DNA of 64,000 bases from JAVJSU01 sp040219275 (GCA_040219275.1 JAVJSU010000038.1:248001-312000), one strand, 5' to 3'; positions 43,851 through 53,425 are shown, counted from the stretch's first letter. A program made the numbers and translations. The notes: generated by a model from the sequence alone, not told the origin.

Positions 43851-45539
43851 TTATCCGAGCGTAAATGTCGTTTCGACCATGCCGGCGCGGTCATGATGGA
43901 GCTTAATGGTTACATTGTCTCCGTGTTTGCCCTGCACCACCCATTCAACTTTGGCGCGGTCTTGCGTTTCGCCACCCATGCCCCACACGGTCAGAGCGCT
44001 ACCGCTGTAAGCTCTGCCCTCTAGCTGACCGATGTCCTCGCGCATTTTACCTGTTTTGAGGGTCGCGCCTTCCGGCAAAGTGATCTCCGCGATGACCCCA
44101 CGCGTGACTTTTTTCTCAAGCGCCTTTTTAGTCACGTAAGTGGGAAGCCAACCCGTGTTATGCACCACTGCCCGCAACAAATACGCGCCATCGGCTAAGG
44201 GTGTGACGCTGGATTCAAACAATGCGAGTTCCGGCGAAATCAGTAAATGCCAGATCAGCCATTCCGAAAACGGCGCGACCTCTTTTTCGAGGAAGTCCGG
44301 TGGCGGGTTGCGCCACGCCAGTTGGAAATCCCAGCCACCAAGCTCAACCTTGCCCAATTGCGGATGATCGAAGGCGTACCAGTCAATATATCCGCGTCCG
44401 CCGAGCACCTCATCACTCCATTTGAGCATCTTCAGGTCATCTTCGTGTGGATGTTCACGATACCACTCGATAAATTTGTATTCTTCGATGCCGGCTTGCT
44501 TCTGCGGACTCCAGATTTCCACCGTCCATGAGTATACGCCCATGTGGTCGTAAGCCCAATCGTCGAAACCGCCATAAATGACCTGCTTGGGATGATATTT
44601 GAAATCATGGAACACCGACACATTCGGATAACCGGTGATGTCTGTGCCTTTTTTGCCGATATGCTGGAACGTCCACAGGTCTTCGGCGGGCATTTCATCA
44701 TCCCCCTGAAAGCTGAATGGACGCAGGAGCACACCACTAAAGGTATGGAAGGTGATCGCACCGGTGATGTTACGGTTGCGGGCAATAAATTCGATCAGGG
44801 CGCGGGTTTCCGGCTCACTACCGGGGTAAGGACCTGCCCCGCCTTGCTGATAATCCTGCTTCCACTCTGCCGGAAAATTACGATTCATATCCAAACCCTG
44901 CTTACGGGGCTTCATGTCGATTGTCACACCGTCGTAATTCTCGATCATGCCTTCTGGCAGAACGCGGTAATACGTACCACCGATTTCCGTCGGGTCACGG
45001 CGAACGAGCAGGCGTGGTTCTTCAGGGTGAGCTTTCCATGCGCCGTTAGCGTCTTCGATACGCATCATGAGGATACGTCCGTCGCCGTCAACGTCTTCTT
45101 CGTCCATGCCACCGAGCGGATCTTCATCATAGGGATAGGGGCGTGTGCTGGAACGGATGATTTTCGGTTTATCCGCCAATGCCCATTCCGCGCCATCGGG
45201 ATTCACACGCGGTACAATATAGAAGCTACGCGTATCGAGGACGCGGGTGATGGTTTCGTCTTGACCATATTTTGTCGTTAACTCGTTGATGAGATATAAA
45301 CAGGCAACTGTGGGCGAGACCTCCGAAGCGTGAATATTGGCATCAATCCACAGCGCGGGTTTTGCGCTTGCATCTCCGGTGGCACTGTTCGTCGCAGTAA
45401 TCAGCCAGATATCGCGCCCTTCGTAACTTTTGCCGATGCTAGACATGGTAATAAGCTCAGGATATTCCTCCGCATAGGCTTGTAACAACTTTGTGAGTTC
45501 ATCATAGCGCGGATAATGGTCAAAGGTGATGGTGGGCAT
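43851..45539 (-). CDS. M14-family zinc carboxypeptidase
   Basis: A 562-residue metallocarboxypeptidase. The catalytic domain (about 1-390) has the zinc ligands His and Glu in IHASEVSP and a third His in TFHTFSG, the substrate-binding DMNRNFPAEW, the VPRVNPDGAEW loop, and the catalytic Glu in WTVEIWSP. A beta-rich C-terminal domain (about 450-560) with HNTGWLPTYVTKKAL is typical of the longer bacterial members. It lacks a signal peptide, so it acts in the cytoplasm or is exported by another route. It removes C-terminal residues from peptides. GAGGA lies before the ATG. Confidence 0.92.
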   Translation of the reverse strand: MPTITFDHYPRYDELTKLLQAYAEEYPELITMSSIGKSYEGRDIWLITATNSATGDASAKPALWIDANIHASEVSPTVACLYLINELTTKYGQDETITRVLDTRSFYIVPRVNPDGAEWALADKPKIIRSSTRPYPYDEDPLGGMDEEDVDGDGRILMMRIEDANGAWKAHPEEPRLLVRRDPTEIGGTYYRVLPEGMIENYDGVTIDMKPRKQGLDMNRNFPAEWKQDYQQGGAGPYPGSEPETRALIEFIARNRNITGAITFHTFSGVLLRPFSFQGDDEMPAEDLWTFQHIGKKGTDITGYPNVSVFHDFKYHPKQVIYGGFDDWAYDHMGVYSWTVEIWSPQKQAGIEEYKFIEWYREHPHEDDLKMLKWSDEVLGGRGYIDWYAFDHPQLGKVELGGWDFQLAWRNPPPDFLEKEVAPFSEWLIWHLLISPELALFESSVTPLADGAYLLRAVVHNTGWLPTYVTKKALEKKVTRGVIAEITLPEGATLKTGKMREDIGQLEGRAYSGSALTVWGMGGETQDRAKVEWVVQGKHGDNVTIKLHHDRAGMVETTFTLG

Positions 45540-45914
45540 AGCACGTCCTCATAAAAAAATTTTCAAGGTTGCGAATGTGCGTATTTTAGCCTATTCTCCC
45601 GCAATCTCCCACAGAATAAATATTAAGTTTCGCATAACGGAAAGATAATAGGTTACTCTAATGATAACTATTTTTCAATCATAATATAAATATTAATGTA
45701 TGTTACAGTATTGTAAGCCCAAAAAGCTAGTATTTAATAGGGAATTCTGGTAAATTTATTTTAGTTAGAATTTCGTTAAAAAATACACCATTTCTAAAAT
45801 TATTTTAGTAACTTTCCAAAAATTTCTGAGCACAAATTTACTACACTCTCTTGCTATATAACTGTTGCTCTAACACCATCGCATAGATGATTAGTATAGG
45901 CATAGTGTAACCAC
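45540..45914. other. AT-rich control region upstream of the TIR-NACHT gene
   Basis: This 375-bp stretch between divergent genes is very AT-rich and noncoding. It has an imperfect direct repeat (AAATTTATTTTAGTTAG near 45751; AAATTATTTTAGTAAC near 45798) and a possible extended -10 TGCTATATA at 45852. This composition often marks promoters of horizontally acquired defence genes. Confidence 0.4.
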
Positions 45915-48900
45915 ATGACTGAGGGGTCGATTTATATCAGTTATCACACGCGTGATTATGAGTTTGCTCATCAATTAGCAGATGATTTAATCACGGGTGG
46001 TATGGATATTTGGTTTGACCGTCTGTGTATTGCCCCCACAGATGTGTGGACTCCTGCAATAACAGAGGTGCTACAAACCACCGCAACGGCTATCGTCATT
46101 GCCAGCAAACATTATGCCCGTACACCTTATTGCCAACAAGAACTAACCCACCTGCGAGATCGGAACTGTAGCCTTATATTTGTCTGGTTATATAAGCCTG
46201 ATGATCCGGCATTAAGCGCACCCGCCGCCGCCAACATGAATATTCAGCTGGAAAATTGGCGTGATGATAGCCTGTATCAATCTGCGTTCGATATGTTGCA
46301 TGGTTTGCTGAAGAATGTTCAACCAACACCAATTTATCTGACTGATGAAGCAATTTATTTGTTACGGGTTATTTCTGAGCTAGAGAAACGCTTTCTGAGC
46401 ACCCTAACCGCCCTGACACAAATCCGCACCGATCAGAGTGAAATTGTGGACGGTGTACCGATGCGCCCGCGTGGACACTCCGCACAGGTATGGTTACAAC
46501 AGGGTGAGTATCGCCTGCAAGAACGCCTCGGTTCAACCCATGAGAGCGGCGACGATCCGGCGGAAACATTAGCGCAACCGACCGCCTCTGCCGACGGGAT
46601 CGCACTAGAACTGGCGATTGAAAATGTACTGGAATGGATATTTATTCGCCCACAAGTCGTATTTATGGGTGAATCCGGTGTGGGCAAGTCTAATATCCTG
46701 TACTATGTCGCGTTGGTTGCCGCGCATTACCGTGTGCGTAAACAACGCGAGTATGATTATCCCTTACCCCTTCTGATTGATCTGGTGGGTTGGCAAGAAG
46801 GTCAGATGCTGGATGAGTTCGTCCGCGCACATTGGACATTGGACAGCGACGTTTTTGCATTGCTCGAACGGGGTGATGTCATGCTGTTCGTTGACGGTGT
46901 TGATGAAGTCATGGGTGATGTGGTGGCGCGGGGCGCACAATTTAGCGATTGGTTAGCAGAGCATAATTTTCCAGCGATTGCGCTGACGTGCCGGAGTGAC
47001 ATTGCTGTCAGAAATCTTCGTGATCTTCTGCCGATGATCCGCGTGCAACACCTGACTACAATGCAAATCGACACACTCACGCGCATCGTATTGGACGATC
47101 AACAAGCGGACGCATTTTTAGATAGCATGGCGGTGCTTTCGCCATCACAGTTAAGCGCTGAACTACTGGCATTACGCCTGCTGTTGTGGCGCGTCTATGG
47201 CGGGGACGACACACCACCGGGTGACGCGTTTGTGCTAGAAAATGCCATCCGTGCCTTATACGAACTGGCGGATGATAGCACCGCAGAACATTACAGCGTG
47301 CAAGAAATCGTTGATGGTTTAAGTCGGCTGGCGTTCCGTATGACAGAGCAAGCCTGCGGGGTGTATGTCTCGCGGAGCTTTGTATTAGAGGCACTCGGCG
47401 ACGATTTCCTGATTCAGATTGCCGTCCATCTGGGCATTTTACAGGAACATGGCGATCATCTACGCTTTGCTATTTCATCATTACAGCGGTTTTTGAGTGC
47501 GCGGCGTTTGCTGGAAGATGGCATTTATACCCGCCTGACCTACCCGGAATTTGATGCGACTGGCAACCGCAAAGCGACACAATGGGACGACATCATCATC
47601 CACGCGACGGAATTACTCCCGCCACAGACGCTCCTTCAGACCATTGATAGCATCGGAGATGTGGATCCCTTCTTTGCCTATCAGGTGGTGACGCATCATC
47701 AAGTGACGGCGGCGGATGTACTGGACGATGTGCTGTGGAAAGTGCTTGATGCCCGCCATCAATCGGCGACGAATTTCACAGCGACCCGTGCAGTAGTGGA
47801 CGACCTGCAAGAATTGGTGACATTCGCCAATCATCTCATCAGTGCGTTGCGCTCGGATGAAACCGCAATTGTTCAAACGGCGTTACAGATCATCGCCGAT
47901 CTGGACATACCGCTACCGGATGGGCTGGTGGACATTCTGCAATCGCTCGATATGGAATTCTTAGACGCGGTATATGATGAGCTAGAGCCATACCCGATTG
48001 AAGACCTGCTATTGGGACTGATTCGCTTGATCGGTGCTGATGACGATGGTCTGCGTGAGAAAGCGATTTTCATTTTAGGTGAGCTACAAGAACAGGCGGC
48101 AGTGCCTCTGCTAACGCGCCTTGCGCCAGGGAGCGAAAGCGTACCAATTCTGGAACGTGCGGCGGAAACACTCGGCAAAATACCGCAAATCAAAGAGGTT
48201 GAGCACTCCCCAGATGCGATTATCAGTGGACAAAACATTGCCGGAACCTCTGCAATAACGTATTTGTTCTCGCTCCTCTCGCACGAGAATGGCGATGTGG
48301 TCAGCGCGGCAAATTGGGCGTTAGAGCAACACGGACGCGGTGCGAGTGCGATCACCGTGCGTTACCTGAGCGCCGCAGAGTTAATGGACGATTCCGCGTG
48401 GCATCATCTCATCCGCGCAGAAGAATCCGAAGTGACGAAGGTGCTAATGCGCTTAATCGGCGTAGACCAGCACACAGAAGCAACCGCAATACAGGCTAAC
48501 GAGGTAGATGAAACAGACGCGCAGGTAGAAGGTGAGACGGATCGCATGAGAAAATTACTCGATATTCTCGCGGAAAAAATGACCGTGTTGCGGAATAAGG
48601 AAGCCTTCACCGACTTTACCGAAGACGTGATGACCGCAATGGGTGCTTCCGAAACGGGAACGGCACAAATCGCGGCACTTCCACCCGCAACATCACCGGA
48701 GAACTCACCTAAGCTGGGATTGCGTAAGGAAGAACTGAAACGTTTAGAAGCCCGCATCCGTAATACACAGGCGATTCCGATTGTGCCACAGGACGCAGAC
48801 GCAGGTGGCACCCTACCCCTGACGGATGACGGCGAACTACCTGCAAAATTACTGGTTGCGATGGAACAGGACGATTGGATTATCCGTCAGCGGGCGGTAC

Positions 48901-50165
48901 GGCAGATCGCCAATTATCCCCCGCGTGTTGTGTTGTCCGTTTTGCTAGATGCGATACATGATCCTGACGGACAGGTGAAGATCGCGGTGATCGAATCGCT
49001 TCCTGATGAAAACGAATTTCCAGTGGTGTTGAACGCTCTGTTTGAGGCACTCGACGATGACGATTACATGGTGGTCGATGCGGCGGCGGATCGTTTGCGC
49101 CCGCGTGCGGGTGACATTAGCCAACGCTTGATCGAACACATTAAGGACTCGTCCCCACAGGCATTAGCGGCAATTATTGATCTATTGGGATGCACGGGTG
49201 ATCCAAAAACCGTCCCGCATCTGACGAACTTATTGACCGATACCCGACGCGCATGGATGGAAGACAAAACGCTCGGCGAACATGCGGCAAATGCATTATT
49301 GGGCATCGGCACCGTGGATGCGGTCAGCGCGGTGCAGTCAAGCGGTTTAGTGGATGAACGTGGCATTCTATCCGTATTGCCCCCCGGCTTAGAGGATGCT
49401 GAACCGGAACCGATCACCGCTGAAGGCACAATGCGTGAATTGGTAGCGACACTGGAAAGTGATGAGTGGGGGAAATCTCAAAAAGCCGCTCAGCAAATCC
49501 GCGAGACAGCACGGCGCTTACGGAATCAACCCAATGATGGCGTGACCGCGGTATTGATTAACGCGCTGGCAAGTGAAACATGGGAAATTCGATGGACAGC
49601 CGCAGAAGCACTGGCATGGTTACAGAACGATGCCTCTGTTAAGCCGCTGATGGATGCGCTCAAAGATGACCATTGGATTGTGAAAATTGCGGTGGTACGG
49701 GCGTTAATAGAGTTAGGTGCGCGTGAAGCCGTTGGGGAAATCGCCCGCTTGCTTTATGACGCGAACAACGCTGTTAGGGAAGCCGCCGCAGAAGGACTGG
49801 GTCTTCTGGGAACAGTCCGGGTATTACCCGCGCTGGAAGCGGCACTGAAGGACGATGACCAATTTGTGCGTTTAGCGGCGACACGGGCAGTTACGGGCAT
49901 TGATGACCCGAAAGCCCGCGCATTGCTGGTTAAAGCATTGCAAGATACCTATAGCCATGTGCGCTGGACGGCGATGCGACATCTTGGGGAAAACGCAGAC
50001 GAGACACTCTTAAAGGTGATCGCCGTGCATTTGCGGGACAAGGGCAAACCCGAATGGGAGAGCATTACAGTGGGGGAACTTGCCGAGCGTGCAATCGCCG
50101 GAATGAACACCACCCAGAGCAAACAGGTTCTCAAAAAATGGTCGGAAATCAAAAGTAAACGGTAG
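45915..50165 (+). CDS. TIR-NACHT-HEAT NLR-like protein
   Basis: A 1416-residue multidomain protein. Residues 1-135 are a TIR domain (SIYISYHTRDYEFAHQLADD, IWFDR, PYCQQELTHL) with the Cys73-x2-Glu76 signature; Glu is the residue expected to hydrolyse NAD+ in TIR NADases. Residues about 235-460 are a NACHT-type STAND NTPase with Walker A GESGVGKS (252-259), Walker B LFVDGVDE (324-331) and a sensor strand ALTCRSD. A winged-helix-like region follows. Two HEAT-repeat arrays (about 620-840 and 985-1400) are separated by a disordered linker; examples are WEIRWTAAEALAWLQ and HVRWTAMRHLGE. The family logic is ligand sensing by the repeats, NTP-dependent assembly, then TIR activation. It is followed by a second TIR gene 18 bp downstream. 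A defence function is inferred. Confidence 0.9.
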   Translation: MTEGSIYISYHTRDYEFAHQLADDLITGGMDIWFDRLCIAPTDVWTPAITEVLQTTATAIVIASKHYARTPYCQQELTHLRDRNCSLIFVWLYKPDDPALSAPAAANMNIQLENWRDDSLYQSAFDMLHGLLKNVQPTPIYLTDEAIYLLRVISELEKRFLSTLTALTQIRTDQSEIVDGVPMRPRGHSAQVWLQQGEYRLQERLGSTHESGDDPAETLAQPTASADGIALELAIENVLEWIFIRPQVVFMGESGVGKSNILYYVALVAAHYRVRKQREYDYPLPLLIDLVGWQEGQMLDEFVRAHWTLDSDVFALLERGDVMLFVDGVDEVMGDVVARGAQFSDWLAEHNFPAIALTCRSDIAVRNLRDLLPMIRVQHLTTMQIDTLTRIVLDDQQADAFLDSMAVLSPSQLSAELLALRLLLWRVYGGDDTPPGDAFVLENAIRALYELADDSTAEHYSVQEIVDGLSRLAFRMTEQACGVYVSRSFVLEALGDDFLIQIAVHLGILQEHGDHLRFAISSLQRFLSARRLLEDGIYTRLTYPEFDATGNRKATQWDDIIIHATELLPPQTLLQTIDSIGDVDPFFAYQVVTHHQVTAADVLDDVLWKVLDARHQSATNFTATRAVVDDLQELVTFANHLISALRSDETAIVQTALQIIADLDIPLPDGLVDILQSLDMEFLDAVYDELEPYPIEDLLLGLIRLIGADDDGLREKAIFILGELQEQAAVPLLTRLAPGSESVPILERAAETLGKIPQIKEVEHSPDAIISGQNIAGTSAITYLFSLLSHENGDVVSAANWALEQHGRGASAITVRYLSAAELMDDSAWHHLIRAEESEVTKVLMRLIGVDQHTEATAIQANEVDETDAQVEGETDRMRKLLDILAEKMTVLRNKEAFTDFTEDVMTAMGASETGTAQIAALPPATSPENSPKLGLRKEELKRLEARIRNTQAIPIVPQDADAGGTLPLTDDGELPAKLLVAMEQDDWIIRQRAVRQIANYPPRVVLSVLLDAIHDPDGQVKIAVIESLPDENEFPVVLNALFEALDDDDYMVVDAAADRLRPRAGDISQRLIEHIKDSSPQALAAIIDLLGCTGDPKTVPHLTNLLTDTRRAWMEDKTLGEHAANALLGIGTVDAVSAVQSSGLVDERGILSVLPPGLEDAEPEPITAEGTMRELVATLESDEWGKSQKAAQQIRETARRLRNQPNDGVTAVLINALASETWEIRWTAAEALAWLQNDASVKPLMDALKDDHWIVKIAVVRALIELGAREAVGEIARLLYDANNAVREAAAEGLGLLGTVRVLPALEAALKDDDQFVRLAATRAVTGIDDPKARALLVKALQDTYSHVRWTAMRHLGENADETLLKVIAVHLRDKGKPEWESITVGELAERAIAGMNTTQSKQVLKKWSEIKSKR

Positions 50166-50183
50166 GGAAGCAGGGCTAACAAC

Positions 50184-51704
50184 ATGCGCCTCTTTATAAG
50201 CTATGCACGCATTGATAAACCTTATACAATCCAACTCGTCACGACACTGGGTGTGCATGAAGTCTGGTATGACCAGCGCCTGTATGCCGGTCAGCACTGG
50301 TGGAAAGAAATCTTGCGCCGTTTGGACTGGTGCGAAGGTCTCATCTACCTGCTGTCGCCGGAGTCCGTGTCATCGGAATATTGCTTAAAAGAGTTGGAAA
50401 TCGCGCAACGTCTGGGACGTGAAATTATTCCGGTGTTGATTCAACCCAATACGGAAATTCCACCGTCGTTGGCGAAATATCAGTATGTAGATATGACCAA
50501 TGGCATGGCAGTAGAAAATGTCAACCTACTCTGGGATTCGATCTATCTGTCTGAACAAAGCCTGATCCATCGTAAACAAAAGCCGGTCAGCGCCCTGCCA
50601 AAAGAAAGCGAAGACGTACCCGCCCTCGACGATCCTAAAGTTGTCGGGCAGGCGGCAAGCGCGCTGGAAAATGGCGAATATGACCGTGCAGTGTTCTTGC
50701 TCCGTCAGGCAAAATCCAGCGGATATAAGCCGAAGTTTCTTGATCTTGACCGCTTGCTTAAGGAAGCAGAAATCGCCTTAGAGCAGAAAACCCGTGAGCG
50801 CGAAGCCAAGCGTGAATATGCCTATATTCTGGATGTCTACCAGTACGCAGTCACACGAGACATTGCGTGCGAGGCGTTCGCCGAATTCCAGAAATACTTT
50901 CCTGAGTATGACCCGGAAGGGCTTGCCAAACGTTGTGGTCGTGTGACAACAGAAAATCCTGACGAATATGAAACACAGGAAATAGGGATTACCGACTTTG
51001 AAGTGCTACCCTTGCTCAAATGGTCAGAAATTCCACAGGGCAAAGTACGCATAGAAGAGCCGAAAACCCATCAGGATCGATTTATCACGGTAGACGATTT
51101 TTACATCAGCACCTACCCGATTACCAACGCGCAGTTCGAGGAATTTATCTGTGACCCGAACGGCTATTCATTAGAACGCTGGTGGCATTTCTCTCAGCGT
51201 GCATATGACTGGTATCTCGCCAATCCCATTCCAATTCAACCCAAGTTCGGCGGGGATGAACGCCCACGGGAAACAGTCAACTGGTACGAAGCGATGGCAT
51301 TTTGTGAATGGCTTAGTAGCCGGATCAGTAAGCAGGTCAAACTGCCAACGCTAGAACAATGGCAACGCGCCGCCTTCGGTGATGATGACCGTCTGTTCCC
51401 ATGGGGAAATATGTACGATCCCAAATATTGCAACACGCGTGAGAGCGGTCTAAAGATGACCACCTTCGTCCGGCGTTACGAAGAAGGCGTAAGTCCCTTC
51501 GGCGTGTTCGATATGGCAGGCAATGTGTGGGAATGGTGTCTTGATGAAGGCGAAGCGGCACGCGCGGCAGAAGATGACAAGCGGGCGGTTGTCGGCGGGT
51601 CATTCGTTAGCCCGTGTGACCGTGCACAACGCTCATTTCACTATTTCTTAAATCCTGAAGCACGCTATTCGTCCATCGGCTTCCGTCTGGTATTGCTGGA
51701 TTAA
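50184..51704 (+). CDS. TIR protein with C-terminal FGE-fold domain
   Basis: A 506-residue protein. Residues 1-125 are a TIR domain (RLFISYARIDKPY, VWYDQRLYAGQHWW, SSEYCLKELEIAQ) with Cys67-x2-Glu70 retained. A helical region follows (about 145-250), including a TPR-like pair ALENGEYDRAVFLLRQA. Residues about 278-504 are a formylglycine-generating-enzyme/C-type-lectin fold (YISTYPITNAQFEEFI, LPTLEQWQRAAF, DMAGNVWEWCLDE, GGSFVSPCDRA, SSIGFRLV). The two catalytic cysteines of genuine FGE are replaced (Ser476 and Ala481), so this domain is probably a binding module. The gene begins 18 bp after the TIR-NACHT gene and should be co-transcribed. Pairing of two TIR proteins suggests one signalling unit. 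Confidence 0.9.
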   Translation: MRLFISYARIDKPYTIQLVTTLGVHEVWYDQRLYAGQHWWKEILRRLDWCEGLIYLLSPESVSSEYCLKELEIAQRLGREIIPVLIQPNTEIPPSLAKYQYVDMTNGMAVENVNLLWDSIYLSEQSLIHRKQKPVSALPKESEDVPALDDPKVVGQAASALENGEYDRAVFLLRQAKSSGYKPKFLDLDRLLKEAEIALEQKTREREAKREYAYILDVYQYAVTRDIACEAFAEFQKYFPEYDPEGLAKRCGRVTTENPDEYETQEIGITDFEVLPLLKWSEIPQGKVRIEEPKTHQDRFITVDDFYISTYPITNAQFEEFICDPNGYSLERWWHFSQRAYDWYLANPIPIQPKFGGDERPRETVNWYEAMAFCEWLSSRISKQVKLPTLEQWQRAAFGDDDRLFPWGNMYDPKYCNTRESGLKMTTFVRRYEEGVSPFGVFDMAGNVWEWCLDEGEAARAAEDDKRAVVGGSFVSPCDRAQRSFHYFLNPEARYSSIGFRLVLLD

Positions 51705-51771
51705 AGTAATCAGTAAAAAAGTGTAAAACGAGACATGCGCTTAGAAAAAGATTGAATTAGGGAGAAAATTT

Positions 51772-51812
51772 CCTTGTGTCTTTGTATGTTTGTACCTTTG
51801 CATTACGCTTTT
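51772..51812. repeat. Degenerate intergenic repeat, family A copy 3
   Basis: CTTGTGTCTTTGTATGTTTG then ACCTTTGCATTACG, a T/G-rich member of the family also seen at 25641, 43746 and 52446, here in the opposite orientation. Confidence 0.4.
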
Positions 51813-51886
51813 CTATGTTTCATTAATTTGCGATCTTATGCGTAAATCAGGCTAGTTCAGTCGGGTTATAGAGCAGGAGTGGTGGT

Positions 51887-52396
51887 ATGGGTACGATGGA
51901 CAATCAATCACGCAATGATGGCGGGCGCGAAATGAATATTGATGTCGGGCATCTCTCCGTAACAGGGCATGTGGTCTTTGCCGGACGTGACGGCTCGGTT
52001 TCGGTCAATACCGGTGGCGATGTCGCCCAGACCAACAACACGACCATGACCGTTGGCGGTGTAGAAACAACCCGCGCCGATTACGATAGCATGGTCGCTT
52101 CAGTGCGAACAGTGGACCAGAAAATCAAGGAAGATACCAAGCTCGAACCGGACGAAAAAGCCGCCGCCGCCTACAATTTAAAAGTCGTCGAAGAGCAACT
52201 CACCTCGGAAAAACCGCCCAATCCGCATATTCTGGTGCAAGCCGCCCGCAGTCTCTATGATGTAAGTCCAGCCATTGCCGGCGCGGTTATCTCACTGTTT
52301 ACGGAGCCACTCGTCGGGCAAATCGTGTTGACGGTAGGTGGCATCGCCAAAGGCTTTTACGATACGGTCATCAAAGGTGGCGTGAGCGGCAGTTAG
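51887..52396 (+). CDS. Small beta-rich protein with hydrophobic C-terminus
   Basis: A 169-residue protein in three parts. Residues 10-55 are a Gly/Asp/Val-rich beta region (NIDVGHLSVTGHVVFAGRDG, NTGGDVAQTN) of the kind often placed at the N-terminus of accessory components in bacterial NTPase conflict systems. Residues 60-110 are charged helices, and residues 115-165 a Gly/Ala/Ile-rich helix pair (SPAIAGAVISLFTEPLVG, IVLTVGGIAKGF) that could insert in or bind membranes. AGGAG lies 8 nt before the ATG. It follows the TIR-FGE gene by 182 bp on the same strand. No enzyme motif. A role as effector or adaptor is inference. Confidence 0.6.
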   Translation: MGTMDNQSRNDGGREMNIDVGHLSVTGHVVFAGRDGSVSVNTGGDVAQTNNTTMTVGGVETTRADYDSMVASVRTVDQKIKEDTKLEPDEKAAAAYNLKVVEEQLTSEKPPNPHILVQAARSLYDVSPAIAGAVISLFTEPLVGQIVLTVGGIAKGFYDTVIKGGVSGS

Positions 52397-52445
52397 ATCA
52401 CCTTGCCACTAAGCCCGAACACAATTAGCCTTTAGATTAATCGTC

Positions 52446-52484
52446 AAGAAATTTCTTCTTGGCGATCTTTGCGTCTTGGCGGTT
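52446..52484. repeat. Degenerate intergenic repeat, family A copy 4
   Basis: AAATTTCTTCTTGGCGATC followed by TTTGCGTCTTGGCGG; noncoding, with words shared by copies at 25641, 43746 and 51772. Confidence 0.45.
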
Positions 52485-52576
52485 GATCCGTATTCAATAA
52501 ATCCCCAAATTCCCCCATCCAATTTTGAACCATTTTCGCGCCGCGTGCGTAAACATCATTAGACAGGGGGAACGCG

Positions 52577-53332
52577 GTGCGAAACATGCAAATGCAAGCG
52601 GAACAACCGGATACACAAACGGCGACCAGTGCAACTGACGACGATGCCATTCAGCAGGAGTCGCCAGACGGCGTAGCATCGACAGCGCCGAACGCAACTT
52701 CTGCTGATAATGAGGATATAGAGGGAAAACCTGTAACTAAAACACCGGAAGCGATTGAGGTCGAGTTGTTGTTACAGGCGCAAAATGGCGATTATGATGC
52801 CTATGAAAGCCTGCACAAACGGCTAGAAAATCCGATCCGGCGCTTCGTCCGGCGTTTGATCGGCGATACTGCTGAGGTAGATGATGTGCTACAGGATACA
52901 TTAATCTCGCTATATACCAATATGCACCGCATCGACCCGCCAGAAAATTTGCGCCCGTATGTCTTTCGTATCGCCCGCAATCGCTGTTACGATACCCTGC
53001 GTAAACAGGGACGGTTTAATCAGGAATCGCTGGATGATGACGCGGTGAACATGCGTGTTTCGTTTAACGCCCATCAGCGATCCAATAAACCGGAAGACGC
53101 AACGCACTGGCTTCTCCTCTATATCGAAGTGCAAGAAGCGATTGATCTGCTCCCGGAATTACAACGGCAGGCGATCATCCTATTCAGTGAGGAATCGCTC
53201 AGTTATGCGGAAATCGCCGGGATTATGGACGTGAGTCTCGGCACAGTGAAATCGCGCCTGTTTCATGCCAAACGCACCTTGCGTCGCCTGCTGAAGCCGG
53301 AAACACTCAAGGCGATTGAGGGCAAATTGTAG
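52577..53332 (+). CDS. ECF-type sigma factor
   Basis: A 251-residue ECF sigma-70 family factor. After an unusual acidic, disordered N-terminal extension of about 65 residues come region 2 (about 70-150: VDDVLQDTLISLYTNM, YVFRIARNRCYDTLRKQ) and region 4 (about 185-245: LLPELQRQAIILFSEESLSY, IMDVSLGTVKSRLFHAKRTL). There is no adjacent anti-sigma factor. The GTG at 52577 has GGGGG 6 nt upstream. The gene lies 94 bp ahead of the pentapeptide-repeat gene and could control it. In Chloroflexota such sigma factors often sit with surface or repeat-protein genes. Confidence 0.9.
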   Translation: MRNMQMQAEQPDTQTATSATDDDAIQQESPDGVASTAPNATSADNEDIEGKPVTKTPEAIEVELLLQAQNGDYDAYESLHKRLENPIRRFVRRLIGDTAEVDDVLQDTLISLYTNMHRIDPPENLRPYVFRIARNRCYDTLRKQGRFNQESLDDDAVNMRVSFNAHQRSNKPEDATHWLLLYIEVQEAIDLLPELQRQAIILFSEESLSYAEIAGIMDVSLGTVKSRLFHAKRTLRRLLKPETLKAIEGKL

Positions 53333-53425
53333 GGGAGACCTGCTAGGTCGCCCATATATACACATTAAAAATCATATAAGCGACTAGCACAAAGCGAGTT
53401 GCCAGCGAACAAAGGAGTTAAACAA

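Noticed and set aside
44544..45281. 245-codon plus-strand frame opposite the M14 carboxypeptidase
   Set aside because: Antisense shadow; the minus-strand product has all catalytic residues.
50184..51704. Diversity-generating retroelement target
   Set aside because: The fold is right, but no reverse transcriptase or template repeat is in the window, so it is kept only as a hypothesis to check.
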